Assembly (NCBI RefSeq): GCF_004341625.1
Contig: NZ_SLZG01000009.1
Location: 149,187 to 213,186 of the forward strand
Source: Rhizobium sp. BK376
GTDB lineage: Bacteria; Pseudomonadota; Alphaproteobacteria; Rhizobiales; Rhizobiaceae
Length of the DNA stretch: 64,000 nt
Direction of reading: 5' to 3'
The notes under the pieces are model-generated. The model was not told the origin of the DNA. It searched no databases and saw only the letters and a program-made list of their open reading frames with translations. Below, one piece after another: positions 54,296 to 62,637 of this stretch. Both the position numbers and the translations under genes were made by a program. Position 1 is the first letter of the stretch, and each line of letters starts with the position of its first letter.

Positions 54296-55126
54296 ATGGC
54301 GTTTTTAGGCGTTTCGGGAATGCAATATTCCGGAGGATCTTTTGCGGGCGCTCGTATTCTGCTCGCGGAGGACTCCAATGTTTTTACATCGATGATCGGC
54401 TCCAAGCTGAAGGAGTTATTCGACATCGACGTCGAAATCTGCCGGAGCTTCGAAGAGCTGCAGCTCGCGTATGACAAATCTTCCGAGCCGATCAAGCTGG
54501 CGATCTCCAACATCAATCTTCCGGGTGCCGAAAACGGCGAGGCCCTGGAATACCTCGTCGATCTCAGCATCCCGACGATTGTCTTCACCGGCACCTTTCA
54601 TGAAGGCATGCGCGACGAGCTGATGGCGAAGGATGTGGTGGACTATATCCTGAAGGATAATATCTACGCCGTCGACCTGCTGGCAGAGTCCGTCTGCCGC
54701 TTCCTGACGAACCATCGCCACCATGTTCTGATCGTCGACGACAGCGCGACGGCCCGCGCGCTGCTTTCGAGCCGCCTGAAGCGCTATAATTTCCGCGTCA
54801 GCGTCGCCGATAGCGGCGGCAAGGCGCTGGAGATCCTCAAGGCGCATCGCGATATCGGCCTGATGATCACGGACTACAACATGCCCGATATTGACGGTTT
54901 CGAACTGACGCGGCGTATCCGCGCCAATATCGGCTCGCACCAGCTGCGTATCATCGGCGTCTCGTCCTCGACCAACCGCCTCTTGTCCGCACGCTTCCTG
55001 AAGGCCGGCGGAAACGACTTTATGCTCAGGCCCTTCATCGACGAGGAATTCTACTGCCGCGTCAACCAGAACCTGGACACGCTGCTGCAGATCCAGACGA
55101 TGCACCGCGCGCCTGTCAGGGCGTAA
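54296..55126 (+). CDS. Dual-receiver response regulator without output domain
   Basis: 276 residues, two tandem receivers. Receiver 1 (about 18-135) keeps LLAEDSNVF, FTGT and Lys120, but the phospho-acceptor position is Asn72 in AISNINLPG. Receiver 2 (about 142-265) is complete: LIVDDSATARALL, Asp193 in MITDYNMPDIDG. The layout is the same as residues 35-290 of the diguanylate cyclase at 55314-56654, so the two genes arose by duplication. Without an output domain it may act by binding or competing for phosphate. It has its own intergenic region upstream. Confidence 0.9.
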   Translation: MAFLGVSGMQYSGGSFAGARILLAEDSNVFTSMIGSKLKELFDIDVEICRSFEELQLAYDKSSEPIKLAISNINLPGAENGEALEYLVDLSIPTIVFTGTFHEGMRDELMAKDVVDYILKDNIYAVDLLAESVCRFLTNHRHHVLIVDDSATARALLSSRLKRYNFRVSVADSGGKALEILKAHRDIGLMITDYNMPDIDGFELTRRIRANIGSHQLRIIGVSSSTNRLLSARFLKAGGNDFMLRPFIDEEFYCRVNQNLDTLLQIQTMHRAPVRA

Positions 55127-55313
55127 TGACAACAGCTGGCGGTTGGGTGCCCCGACAGTTGGAGCATCCCACCGCCTGCTTGCGGGCTCCGCACGCTTTC
55201 TGCAATTTTTAGTTCTATTTTAATCACGAATTCCCTTCACGCCTCACTGTCGGGGCGATATCGCTTTGGTCAGAGGAAGCGCGTGCGAATCGAGCATGCG
55301 TGCACGTGAGGGG

Positions 55314-56654
55314 ATGAACGGATTGTCAGTCCAAGTGGATTTGCTGGAAGATGCTCATGTGCATCGCCGCGATCGCCAGAAGATACTTCTGGTCGAGGAC
55401 TCGCGCATGTTTTCCTCCGTTCTATCCCATCGCTTCCAGACGGAGCTTGGCCTCGACGTCACCCATTGCGCTTCGCTGAAAGTCCTGAACGAAGTTCTGG
55501 GCAACAGCGGACATGATTTCACCATGGCTGTCGTCGACCTGAATCTTCCGGATTCGCCTTATGGCGAAGCACTGGATGCGGCAATCGGCTACGCTGTGCC
55601 TACTATCGTCTTCACCGCGTCCTTCAACGAGCAGGTGCGCGACCGGATCATGGAGCATAGCGTCGTCGATTATGTGCTGAAGGACAACGAGTTTGCGCTC
55701 GACAATCTCGTTTCAGCTGTCAGGCGTGCGATTTCCAATCGCAAGACTCGTGTTCTTGTCGTGGACGATCTGGTCTCGGCGCGTCGTGCGCTCGTCGACC
55801 TGCTCGAGGCGCAGCAATTCATGGTGGCCGAAGCGGGCACCGGCGTCGAAGCGCTCGCGGTGCTGGACGAATATGCCGACATCGAGCTCGTGGTGACCGA
55901 TCATCATATGCCAGATATGGATGGCTATGAACTGACGCGGCGCATTCGTCGCCGCTATGGGTCGGACCGGCTGCGGGTCATCGGCGTCTCCTCGTCGACG
56001 GACCGGTTGCTGTCCGCGGCCTTCCTGAAGGCGGGTGCCAGCGATTTCGTCTATCGTCCCTTTGTTCCGGAAGAGCTGGCTTGCCGCATCGCGCACAATG
56101 TCGAGACGCTGATGCAGATCAAGCAGCTGCGGGCAGCCGCTTCCAGCGACTACCTGACCGGGCTCTACAACAGGCGTTATTTCTACGACCAGGGCCCGAG
56201 GATCGTGAATGAATGCCTGCGCGAATCCCGCCCGGCTTCGGTTGCCATTCTCGATATCGATCATTTCAAGCGGCTGAACGACACCTATGGCCACGAAATC
56301 GGCGACAAGGTTTTGAAGGCCGTGGCGATGCGACTGAATTCCCTGTTCGAGGGAAGCGACAACCTGCTGTCGCGGCTTGGCGGCGAGGAATTTGCCATAC
56401 TGTTCAACGAGCTGGATTCAAGGGCTGCCACTGCGCTTTGCGACAAGGTGCGCGCCGATCTGGCGACTTTGAAGGTCAATGCCGACGGTGAGGACCTGTC
56501 GGTGACAGTTTCGATCGGCGTGGCCGAAATCGTCGATTACGAAACCTTCGAGAACTATCTCAACGCCGCCGACCAGTTCCTCTATATGGCCAAGCACAAG
56601 GGCCGCAACCTAGTCTATTCCGACGTCAAGATGGCGGAAGAGGCGGCCCGCTGA
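55314..56654 (+). CDS. Receiver-receiver-GGDEF diguanylate cyclase
   Basis: About 446 residues (PleD-like order). Receiver 1 has its Asp in AVVDLNLPDS and receiver 2 in VVTDHHMPDMDG. The GGDEF domain includes DYLTGLYNRRYF, ILDIDHFKRLNDTYGHEIGD and LSRLGGEEFAILF, so cyclic-di-GMP synthesis is expected. An RxxD inhibitory site is not seen at the usual place before GGEEF. The start is uncertain: the frame is open from 55266, and ATGs at 55296 and 55314 both have poor ribosome sites. It follows the paralogous dual-receiver gene by about 190 bases and is likely fed by a shared kinase. Confidence 0.9.
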   Translation: MNGLSVQVDLLEDAHVHRRDRQKILLVEDSRMFSSVLSHRFQTELGLDVTHCASLKVLNEVLGNSGHDFTMAVVDLNLPDSPYGEALDAAIGYAVPTIVFTASFNEQVRDRIMEHSVVDYVLKDNEFALDNLVSAVRRAISNRKTRVLVVDDLVSARRALVDLLEAQQFMVAEAGTGVEALAVLDEYADIELVVTDHHMPDMDGYELTRRIRRRYGSDRLRVIGVSSSTDRLLSAAFLKAGASDFVYRPFVPEELACRIAHNVETLMQIKQLRAAASSDYLTGLYNRRYFYDQGPRIVNECLRESRPASVAILDIDHFKRLNDTYGHEIGDKVLKAVAMRLNSLFEGSDNLLSRLGGEEFAILFNELDSRAATALCDKVRADLATLKVNADGEDLSVTVSIGVAEIVDYETFENYLNAADQFLYMAKHKGRNLVYSDVKMAEEAAR

Positions 56655-56690
56655 ACCGCCTCTACTGGATATTCTGCTTGCCGGTCAGCC

Positions 56691-57737
56691 TCAGATGACC
56701 ACGCCGGTTCGCGATGTCGACATGTTGAGCTTGCGTTCGGCACGCTCCTGCTGCGGCGAGCGATTGTAGAGTTCGCGATAACACTTGGAGAAGTGCGAGG
56801 CGGAGACGAAGCCGCAGGCAACCGCCACTTCGACGACGGGCATGGAAGACTGCACCAGCAGGTGGCGGGCGCGATCGAGGCGGATTTCCAGATAGTAGCG
56901 GGCAGGGGAGCGGCCCATTTCCTGGCGGAAAAGACGCTCGATCTGACGGCGCGACAGGCCGGCATCGTCGGCGATATCAAGCAGCGACAGCGGTTCTGCC
57001 AGATTGCTTTCCATATGCTCGATGATCGACAGTACCTTGGCATTCTGGACACCGAGACGGGCCCGGAGAGGCAGACGCTGGCGATCGTGTGGGCTACGGA
57101 CGCGATCGGTCAGCGCTTGCTCACAGACGCGGTTGACCAGCGTTTCGCCAAAATCCTGACCGATGAGGTTGAGCATCATATCGAGGGACGCAGTACCGCC
57201 GGCGCAGGTATAGAGGTTGCTGTCGACTTCATAGAGGTCGGCGTAAACTTCCGCCTGCGGAAATGCTTCGGCAAAGCCGGGCAGGTTCTCCCAGTGGATC
57301 GCGCAGCGCTTGCCGTTCAGCAATCCAGCCTGGGCAAGCACATGTGCGCCCGTACAGAGGCTGCCGACGGCAACGCCACGATTGTAGCTTTCGCGCAGCC
57401 AGGCATTTACCGATTTGTTGTGGAATTCCTCGACATAGATACCTGAGGATACGAGCACCATGTTCGGGCGGTTCTCGCCGCCGAGATAGCGCCGCTCGTC
57501 CGCCAGCGACGAGTTCACCTCTATGCCGATGCCGCTGGAGGAATAGACCTTCTGACCGTCCGTCGACGCCAGCCGCCATGTGTAGGCGGAGTAGCCAAGC
57601 ATTCTGTTCGCGATCCGCAGCGTTTCGATCGCAGCGGAAAACGGCAGCATGGTGAAGTGAGGAACCAGAAAGAAAACCAGTGAACGCTTCTTGATCGGTG
57701 TCTTGCTCATGTCGGAAAATCCATGCTGCACAACCAT
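56691..57737 (-). CDS. GlxA-type AraC-family regulator with DJ-1/PfpI domain
   Basis: 348 residues. Residues 15-190 are a DJ-1/PfpI-like domain (LVFFLVPHFTMLPFSAAIET, VGSLCTGAHVLAQAGLLNGK), and residues 235-330 an AraC helix-turn-helix pair (LLDIADDAGLSRRQIERLFR, VVEVAVACGFVSASHFSKCY). The family includes GbdR and CdhR, which control glycine betaine or carnitine use; this one closely resembles that group. No catabolic operon lies next to it. The start at 57737 has GAGGAA 6 bases before; an alternative is ATG 57710. It is convergent with the GGDEF gene. Confidence 0.9.
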   Translation of the reverse strand: MVVQHGFSDMSKTPIKKRSLVFFLVPHFTMLPFSAAIETLRIANRMLGYSAYTWRLASTDGQKVYSSSGIGIEVNSSLADERRYLGGENRPNMVLVSSGIYVEEFHNKSVNAWLRESYNRGVAVGSLCTGAHVLAQAGLLNGKRCAIHWENLPGFAEAFPQAEVYADLYEVDSNLYTCAGGTASLDMMLNLIGQDFGETLVNRVCEQALTDRVRSPHDRQRLPLRARLGVQNAKVLSIIEHMESNLAEPLSLLDIADDAGLSRRQIERLFRQEMGRSPARYYLEIRLDRARHLLVQSSMPVVEVAVACGFVSASHFSKCYRELYNRSPQQERAERKLNMSTSRTGVVI

Positions 57738-57936
57738 CCTACATTCCTCGCGTCAAACGTGGCGGGCCGATAGTCTGATAGCGACATTCACATGGATATT
57801 CGCGGCTGCAAAGTGTTATTTGTGCGACATTTCTAAAGTTGATGACGTCATAGCGCCGCAGAGAGCGGTCTTTGACGGCATTTGTTTTTTATGTGTATGA
57901 AAATCAATGTAAAAACGGGAAGGTGAAATTGGGGAA

Positions 57937-57967
57937 GAGCAGCGCTGCTTGGGGTTGAGCGCTGCTC
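57937..57967. terminator. Hairpin downstream of the DUF1127 gene
   Basis: GAGCAGCGCT, an 11-base loop and its exact complement, 23 bases beyond the stop codon of the leftward DUF1127 gene. No long U run on either strand. Confidence 0.55.
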
Positions 57968-57990
57968 TCAGATTTTATCGCATGTCGCAA

Positions 57991-58206
57991 TCATTGCATC
58001 CCCTTGCGGCGATTGCCGATGTCGGTTGCTGGCCAGCCGAAATCCTTGCGCATGTCGAAGGACATGGATTCAATTTCACGCGCATCGCGCCACTGCTGCC
58101 ACTTGCCGGCAAGCCGGCCTGCATAGGCGGAGATTTGCGTGAATATGCCGCTGTCGGAATGAAGCGAGTGCCCCCGTCCGCTGTTTCTGTACATGATCGT
58201 AGTCAT
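57991..58206 (-). CDS. DUF1127 domain protein
   Basis: 71-residue basic protein whose C-terminus (REIESMSFDMRKDFGWPATD) is a clear rhizobial DUF1127 motif. In Agrobacterium such small arginine-rich proteins affect RNA turnover and phosphate responses; the function here is not known. AAGGAA lies about 7 bases before the ATG. It has its own terminator-like hairpin and is monocistronic. Confidence 0.8.
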   Translation of the reverse strand: MTTIMYRNSGRGHSLHSDSGIFTQISAYAGRLAGKWQQWRDAREIESMSFDMRKDFGWPATDIGNRRKGMQ

Positions 58207-58671
58207 TTCAAGGTTCCTTTTGCCTCATGTGGTCAAAAGGTCGCGACCCTTGCGTATCTATATGGGTGAATTCGATCAATCATTCAAACGAATAGATCTT
58301 ATAGTTGTCATAAAAGATATTGAACTGAGGGATGGGCAAGAGCGTGAGGGCTCGTCATCGCTACGTGTCGGCACCAAACTATTCGTATTCCGAAAACCAG
58401 CTTTCTGAATTCTGGACCCTGATATTTGCGACTTCAGAATCGCTACATTTGAACAATGATTGTCAAATTAGATGCTTAGATGCGTTTGTGTTTGGGTAGC
58501 ATTGCGGCGGCCGCTACCCGTCAGCAATACTAATATATTGCGATTTTCCGAAGAACAATGCGATTTCTTTAGTGCAGCCATCGCTCCATCGTCACTTGCC
58601 GTTCCGATAACGGCTGTTGAAAAAGCGCCGATCGCACCGGGGAAAGCAAAGGCGAGGGATGGCAAGGACCA
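58207..58671. other. Low-GC intergenic stretch at the start of the immunity-like array
   Basis: About 465 bases with no convincing gene. Base composition falls visibly (many AT-rich words) and marks the left boundary of the foreign-looking region. A leftward frame (58468-58665) starting with TTG has a hydrophobic start but no ribosome site or family match. Confidence 0.4.
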
Positions 58672-58911
58672 TCAGCGCTTATCCGTTCGCAAAGACAACC
58701 GCCAGCCGACGCCCGCCGCAGGCCTGGCGAATTCGATTCCAAGCTCCGAAAACGCCAGCACCAGCTTGTAAGCGGTTTCCGGCTTCACATCGGCGACAGA
58801 CTGTTCCAGCCGCCGCACAGTCGTGTGCGCGACGCCGCTCTTCTCGCCGAGCTGGATCTGCGTCAACCCAAGAATTGCTCTCGCGGCGCGGAGCAGCGGT
58901 GGTGGCGGCAC
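58672..58911 (-). CDS. Small XRE/Cro-type helix-turn-helix protein
   Basis: About 79 residues if started at GTG 58911 (PPPPLLRAARAILGLTQIQL). The helix-turn-helix is ARAILGLTQIQLGEKSGVA followed by HTTVRRLEQS. The frame continues upstream to a TTG at 59001, which would overlap the preceding gene by 44 bases; that extension is proline-poor and less convincing. It could be the antitoxin-like or regulatory component of the array, but no toxin is adjacent. Confidence 0.6.
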   Translation of the reverse strand: MPPPPLLRAARAILGLTQIQLGEKSGVAHTTVRRLEQSVADVKPETAYKLVLAFSELGIEFARPAAGVGWRLSLRTDKR

Positions 58912-58957
58912 AAGGAAAATTCCGCTTACGGCATCTGACGCTGGTGCGAGATTTTGA

Positions 58958-59317
58958 TCAAACACCAGTTCCCATCCAGCGCCTTGTTGAGGGGTTTCCA
59001 AGCGTCTTCAACGCATACACGCACTTAATACCCAGCGCAGAAAATTCATCCGATATCGGATAAGGATACTCTCGAATAGCCGCGTCATAAAGACAATCGA
59101 CGCCCTCGATGTATTTCTGTATTTCTATAATTGTAACAATATCTTCATGAGACAAATGCCATTCATCTTTCATTATTTGGCACAAGGCTACAGAAAAATC
59201 ATGAGGGAGACCGCATATTAAGGCCATAGAGATGCAATTTTCCAGATTTTTTTGGTCTCTAGCAGATATTGAATATGCAAGTTCAGCGGAAAGGAAGATA
59301 TTCATATCGGGAACCAT
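58958..59317 (-). CDS. Hypothetical helical protein, possible immunity protein
   Basis: 119 residues, mostly helical, acidic, with several Cys (ENCISMALICGLPHDFSVAL, DEWHLSHEDIVTIIEIQKYI). No family was recognised. An internal ATG at 59305 (NIFLSAELAYS) is another start. Reading upstream of the first ATG in the same frame gives sixteen more protein-like codons (LFLAELSLNIAQDRLRE) before a stop, so the true N-terminus may have been lost by a frameshift. GC is low compared with the backbone. Confidence 0.5.
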   Translation of the reverse strand: MVPDMNIFLSAELAYSISARDQKNLENCISMALICGLPHDFSVALCQIMKDEWHLSHEDIVTIIEIQKYIEGVDCLYDAAIREYPYPISDEFSALGIKCVYALKTLGNPSTRRWMGTGV

Positions 59318-59621
59318 TTCTCGTAGCCGATCTTGGGCAATATTGAGCGATAACTCCGCAAGAAATAACTATTTCCATCAATTCTTTCGAAATCATTGTG
59401 CCTATTCTCCAATATCCGAGATAGATTTTCGTCGACGTTTTCATCGACTGATTTGTAACTTTGCTTGGCAGGGGATGAAACTTAATCCTCAAAAGTTTCA
59501 TGGGTGAAGATCAGTAGCCGTCTGTCCCTCCTCCGCTGGGCTGCGCTCAGAAAAAACAATTTATGCTTGCAAAACGTGTGCCACAAGGTAGCGTGGGCGC
59601 AATAGATTCAGGAGTATCAAG
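59318..59621. other. Low-GC stretch between two array genes
   Basis: About 304 bases. A leftward frame (59283-59501) encodes YLGYWRIGTMISKELMEIVI and overlaps the hypothetical gene in another frame; it may be the displaced N-terminal part of that gene. Otherwise no feature was seen. Confidence 0.35.
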
Positions 59622-60158
59622 TTGTCAAATCCGGAAGACGTGACTGTCCAGGGAACTACCGCTGTCACCTATGTGGACAACATGTACATCACGTTGCGTC
59701 AATCAATTATCCGGCTTCCGATTTTTATAATAGCCGCAGCGATCGGGTTCTTTTGCGTGCCGATAATATTTTCTCTGATTCATCCAGACAGTATTGCTGC
59801 TCAAGAACCAGTTCGAGAAACAGCCCGATTTATCGGTGAAAACTGGAAGCTTCCTATTGTCGCGGGCTTGCTTTACTTGCTTTTCATTCAGGTTTGCAGC
59901 GCAGCCCGCTTTCTGCGATTGCCTCTTGCCACCCGAACCCTGACATATTCAGCCGATGCAGTCGGTATGCGCTTCACCGATGGTCAAGGATCATCCGCGC
60001 AAATGCCCTGGACGACAATTCGCAAAGCCACGCGAACAACGAGATATATCATCTTGAGAATGAAAGTCGGGCGCACGCGCTTCATCGCACTCAAAGCATT
60101 TGCCGATTCAGAAAGGCTTTGGAAACTCGTCGCGACAAACGTTCCCACCCGTGGCTAG
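59622..60158 (+). CDS. YcxB-like membrane protein
   Basis: 178 residues. Two hydrophobic helices (IIRLPIFIIAAAIGFFCVPI and LPIVAGLLYLLFIQVCSAA) are followed by a C-terminal beta domain (TLTYSADAVGMRFTDGQGSS, MPWTTIRKATRTTRYIILRM) of the YcxB type, related to membrane-associated PH-like domains. YcxB-like proteins occur among immunity genes of toxin loci. The start is TTG at 59622, with AGGAG 9 bases upstream. A 29-base palindrome lies 45 bases after its stop. Confidence 0.65.
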   Translation: MSNPEDVTVQGTTAVTYVDNMYITLRQSIIRLPIFIIAAAIGFFCVPIIFSLIHPDSIAAQEPVRETARFIGENWKLPIVAGLLYLLFIQVCSAARFLRLPLATRTLTYSADAVGMRFTDGQGSSAQMPWTTIRKATRTTRYIILRMKVGRTRFIALKAFADSERLWKLVATNVPTRG

Positions 60159-60202
60159 GTGGCGGGTGCGAGATGCAGAGAATAACAGTTCTTGACGAGC
60201 TG

Positions 60203-60231
60203 ACTCATCGCAAGGATGCCTTGCGATGAGT
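60203..60231. repeat. 29-base perfect palindrome over a start codon
   Basis: ACTCATCGCAAGG, ATG, and the exact 13-base complement. The initiator ATG (60226) of the next gene lies in the right arm and its AAGGAT ribosome site in the left arm and loop. It could act as a terminator of the YcxB-like gene, a translation switch, or a protein-binding site. Confidence 0.6.
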
Positions 60232-60489
60232 TTGCAATCAGCGCTTGGAAGAATGGATGACCTCGCTCCCTGGTCTCGCCTGTATGGGCAAAGTACGCAG
60301 AGCCGTCGCGTTCACACTCAGCTGCGTCGGGATTGTTTTGCAGGCTGGCTTGGCTTTCACCTAGCCGGGACTATCGCAATGATCCTTTTCGCTCCGCTTG
60401 GGGCGATAGGCGGCTTGATTCTCGGAATCGCGCGGCCGGTGGATATTCTCGAATTCGTCGGCGATTTCATTAAGAATATTTCCCTTTAG
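60226..60489 (+). CDS. Hypothetical small membrane protein
   Basis: 87 residues with one strongly hydrophobic Gly/Ala-rich segment (FHLAGTIAMILFAPLGAIGG). No family recognised. It lies between a YcxB-like gene and an immunity-like gene on the same strand. The start codon is within a perfect palindrome, and AAGGAT is a fair ribosome site. Could also be a spurious frame. Confidence 0.45.
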   Translation: MSLQSALGRMDDLAPWSRLYGQSTQSRRVHTQLRRDCFAGWLGFHLAGTIAMILFAPLGAIGGLILGIARPVDILEFVGDFIKNISL

Positions 60490-60566
60490 CCCCGAATAGC
60501 ACCCCCACCCGGAAGAATGGATGAAAGCATTCGGTCCATTGCGACCTGTCGGCCGGAGGTGTATCG

Positions 60567-60923
60567 GTGCTGCGCAGCAACTGGAATAACTTCATTACTC
60601 CTCTCCCCACTCCGCCAAAGCTCAAGCTGTCTCGTCTGCGGGACATTGGTTGGTCGCTGTGGGACCCGATTGGTTTACTGGGTCCCAACCGGCGGTGGGA
60701 CGAGGACGAAGCCCAGGGGTTCGCAAACGAATACGATACCTATCTGGTCGAGGCTGCTGGATTGTTACGACGAGGCATTTCAGATCAAGACGTTGTAGAA
60801 CTTCTCGTGGGCGCAGAGATGGCCCACATGGGCTTGGGAGGGCAGCCCGACACCTACGAACACTCAAGATCGACCGTGGCTGCTATCAAAGCGGACAAAG
60901 ATCTCTGGACCTACTCTGAATAA
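60567..60923 (+). CDS. Immunity-like cytoplasmic protein (DUF1871-like)
   Basis: 118 residues. LRDIGWSLWDPIGLLGPN and AGLLRRGISDQDVVELLVGA and MAHMGLGGQP give a helical protein that resembles DUF1871-type small proteins found beside secreted toxins. Start is GTG at 60567 with GGAGG upstream. The last about 100 bases of the gene plus the trailing TAAGACGTCCGGCCGC recur, nearly identical, at 62999-63109 as a broken copy. Family assignment is tentative. Confidence 0.55.
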   Translation: MLRSNWNNFITPLPTPPKLKLSRLRDIGWSLWDPIGLLGPNRRWDEDEAQGFANEYDTYLVEAAGLLRRGISDQDVVELLVGAEMAHMGLGGQPDTYEHSRSTVAAIKADKDLWTYSE

Positions 60924-60987
60924 GACGTCCGGCCGCGACCCCATCCTGACTAGGGGTGGCTGCTTTCGGCTCGAAGCAGACGCGGGA

Positions 60988-61299
60988 CTATTCTTCTCCA
61001 CGATCCACAATCATCAGAGCCGGCTGGCCTGCCGAGCCATAAATGAAACATTCGGGAAAATGCGAGGTTAGGATGCGGCCGATCCGTATACCGCCCTCAT
61101 TGAAGAGGATCGTGCACCACTCGTCAGACCATACCACATCTTTGACGATGACTGGATCATCGCCAAAAGATATGTTGACCTTGACTTCGGTCCAAGCCGT
61201 TATGCCGCCATCTTCGAAAACGATGGTCGTGTCATATTCCGCCTTGTGTTGAATTGCTCTCAGCTCTTTCCCGATGGGCTTTTCGCCTATTAGGTTCAT
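60988..61299 (-). CDS. Hypothetical immunity-like protein, copy 1 of an inverted pair
   Basis: 103 residues, acidic beta-rich protein (IGKELRAIQHKAEYDTTIVF, FGDDPVIVKDVVWSDEWCTI). It is 89 of 103 identical to the protein at 61857-62168 on the opposite strand. Similarity continues about 30 bases past the stop. No family name is certain; the size and neighbours fit an orphan immunity protein. The two copies differ mainly near residues 70-81 (the RIGRILTSHF segment), the type of region where specificity would vary. Confidence 0.6.
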   Translation of the reverse strand: MNLIGEKPIGKELRAIQHKAEYDTTIVFEDGGITAWTEVKVNISFGDDPVIVKDVVWSDEWCTILFNEGGIRIGRILTSHFPECFIYGSAGQPALMIVDRGEE

Positions 61300-61363
61300 C
61301 TATCGCGCCCGACGCGGTCATTTCTACAACATCATGAGCTTTGAGGAGTAGATCGTACTGGCC

Positions 61364-61615
61364 TCAATCTTTCATCAGTTCCCTTCGAGCGCGTCGCCAC
61401 TCATTCCAGCAGTTCTCAGGATCAATATCAAGGTAACCGCGTTCCTCGTCCATTCTTCGGGCAACGTCGCGCGGGACCGCGATTGCCTCGCAGTTATCGC
61501 GAATTTCGATGACCTCGTCCTCTGTCAGAGGACTTCCCTTGGTTCGCTCCCGATTAAGCAGCGTGGCAACGAGACTGGGTACCGGATAGATAATAAGGTT
61601 TTCGTTATCGCTCAT
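61364..61615 (-). CDS. Hypothetical small acidic protein
   Basis: 83 residues: NLIIYPVPSLVATLLNRERT, LTEDEVIEIRDNCEAIAVP, and CWNEWRRARRELMKD at the end. GGAGTG lies before the ATG. It sits inside the segment enclosed by the two inverted copies at 60988 and 61857. Similar short proteins are common beside secreted toxin genes, but I cannot name a family. Confidence 0.55.
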   Translation of the reverse strand: MSDNENLIIYPVPSLVATLLNRERTKGSPLTEDEVIEIRDNCEAIAVPRDVARRMDEERGYLDIDPENCWNEWRRARRELMKD

Positions 61616-61856
61616 TGAACACTCCGTGAAACCGTGGATTACCTAACCCAAAGCAGCTGCGGGAGCAAACATTGGCAAACGACAACGGCCGCCGTTGGCG
61701 CATAGCGGACCACCCACACCCGAAGTATGGGTGAGGGCCGACAAAAAAAGGCCGCTGCCAGAGCTCATCAAGGGTGGGGGCTGCCCTGCGCCACAAGGAG
61801 ACATCTACCAACACCTTCTAGCCTACACTATTGGTTAGACGACGGGGGAGCGGCAG

Positions 61857-62168
61857 ATGGACCTAATAGGCGAAAAGCTCATCGGGAAAGAGCTGAGAGC
61901 AATTCAACACAAGGCGAAATATGACACGGCCATCGTTTTCGAAGATGGCGGGATAACGGCTTGGACCGAAGTCAAGGTCAACATATCTTTTGGCGATGAC
62001 CCAGTCATCGTCAAAGATGTGGTATGGTCTGACGAGTGGTGCACGATATTCTTCAATGAGGGCAATATTCGGATTAGTCGCCTCCCAACCGCGCTTAATC
62101 CTGAATGTTTCATTTATGGCTCTACAGGTCAGCCGGCTCTGATGATTGTGGATCGTGGAGAGGACTAG
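61857..62168 (+). CDS. Hypothetical immunity-like protein, copy 2 of an inverted pair
   Basis: 103 residues, near-duplicate of the minus-strand gene at 60988-61299. It has KYDTAIVFEDGGITAWTEVK and the variable RISRLPTALNPE. GGGGGAG is a good ribosome site before the ATG. As the copies face outward with an 83-residue gene between them, homologous recombination could invert that segment. Confidence 0.6.
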   Translation: MDLIGEKLIGKELRAIQHKAKYDTAIVFEDGGITAWTEVKVNISFGDDPVIVKDVVWSDEWCTIFFNEGNIRISRLPTALNPECFIYGSTGQPALMIVDRGED

Positions 62169-62235
62169 GCCCAGGTCTGCTTTAGGCCGGCGCCCCCCGG
62201 CAGGGTGGGGCTGCTATTGGCACTTTGGGAACGTC

Positions 62236-62508
62236 TCAGTCGGAAGAAGGCGGGAATCTAAACTCTGCCCATTCAACTCGTTCCTGCCAGTCAGCAAGGC
62301 CAGCCGATCGGATACGCTCAATCTGTCTGCGCTTTCGGGCAATTCTGGAGACGTCCTCGTTTTCAGCTTTCATGCTGCGTAGCTGCTCGCGGGCGGTCCA
62401 GAGTGCATCACGCCAAACTTCTTCGGAAATATATCTGCTACCCATAGCTTTAGATCTGTTAATGCGCCATCCCAGGATGCGTTGAAAATATTTCTCCCTG
62501 GCCTCCAT
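62236..62508 (-). CDS. Hypothetical small basic protein
   Basis: 90 residues, strongly helical and charged (EEVWRDALWTAREQLRSMKA, VSRIARKRRQIERIR). No ribosome site is clear and no family was recognised. It lies between the second copy of the paired gene and the immunity-like gene at 62638. May be a real array member or a chance frame. Confidence 0.4.
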   Translation of the reverse strand: MEAREKYFQRILGWRINRSKAMGSRYISEEVWRDALWTAREQLRSMKAENEDVSRIARKRRQIERIRSAGLADWQERVEWAEFRFPPSSD

Positions 62509-62637
62509 GCCAAGACAGAAGTCGAATTATCGCGGTCATTAAGGCTCAAGACCACCCCCAGCCTCTGAATTTGAGGCACTGCGCAGGTGTGATTTTCGGT
62601 CCATTGCGGACCTCTACAAGCCGTGCGAATTTGCCTC

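Noticed and set aside
55314..56654. RxxD inhibitory site in the GGDEF protein
   Set aside because: The bases before GGEEF give EGSDN, not RxxD at the right spacing, so feedback inhibition was not claimed.
58468..58665. Hydrophobic minus-strand frame starting at TTG
   Set aside because: No ribosome site and no family match; the C-terminal part reads like non-coding sequence.
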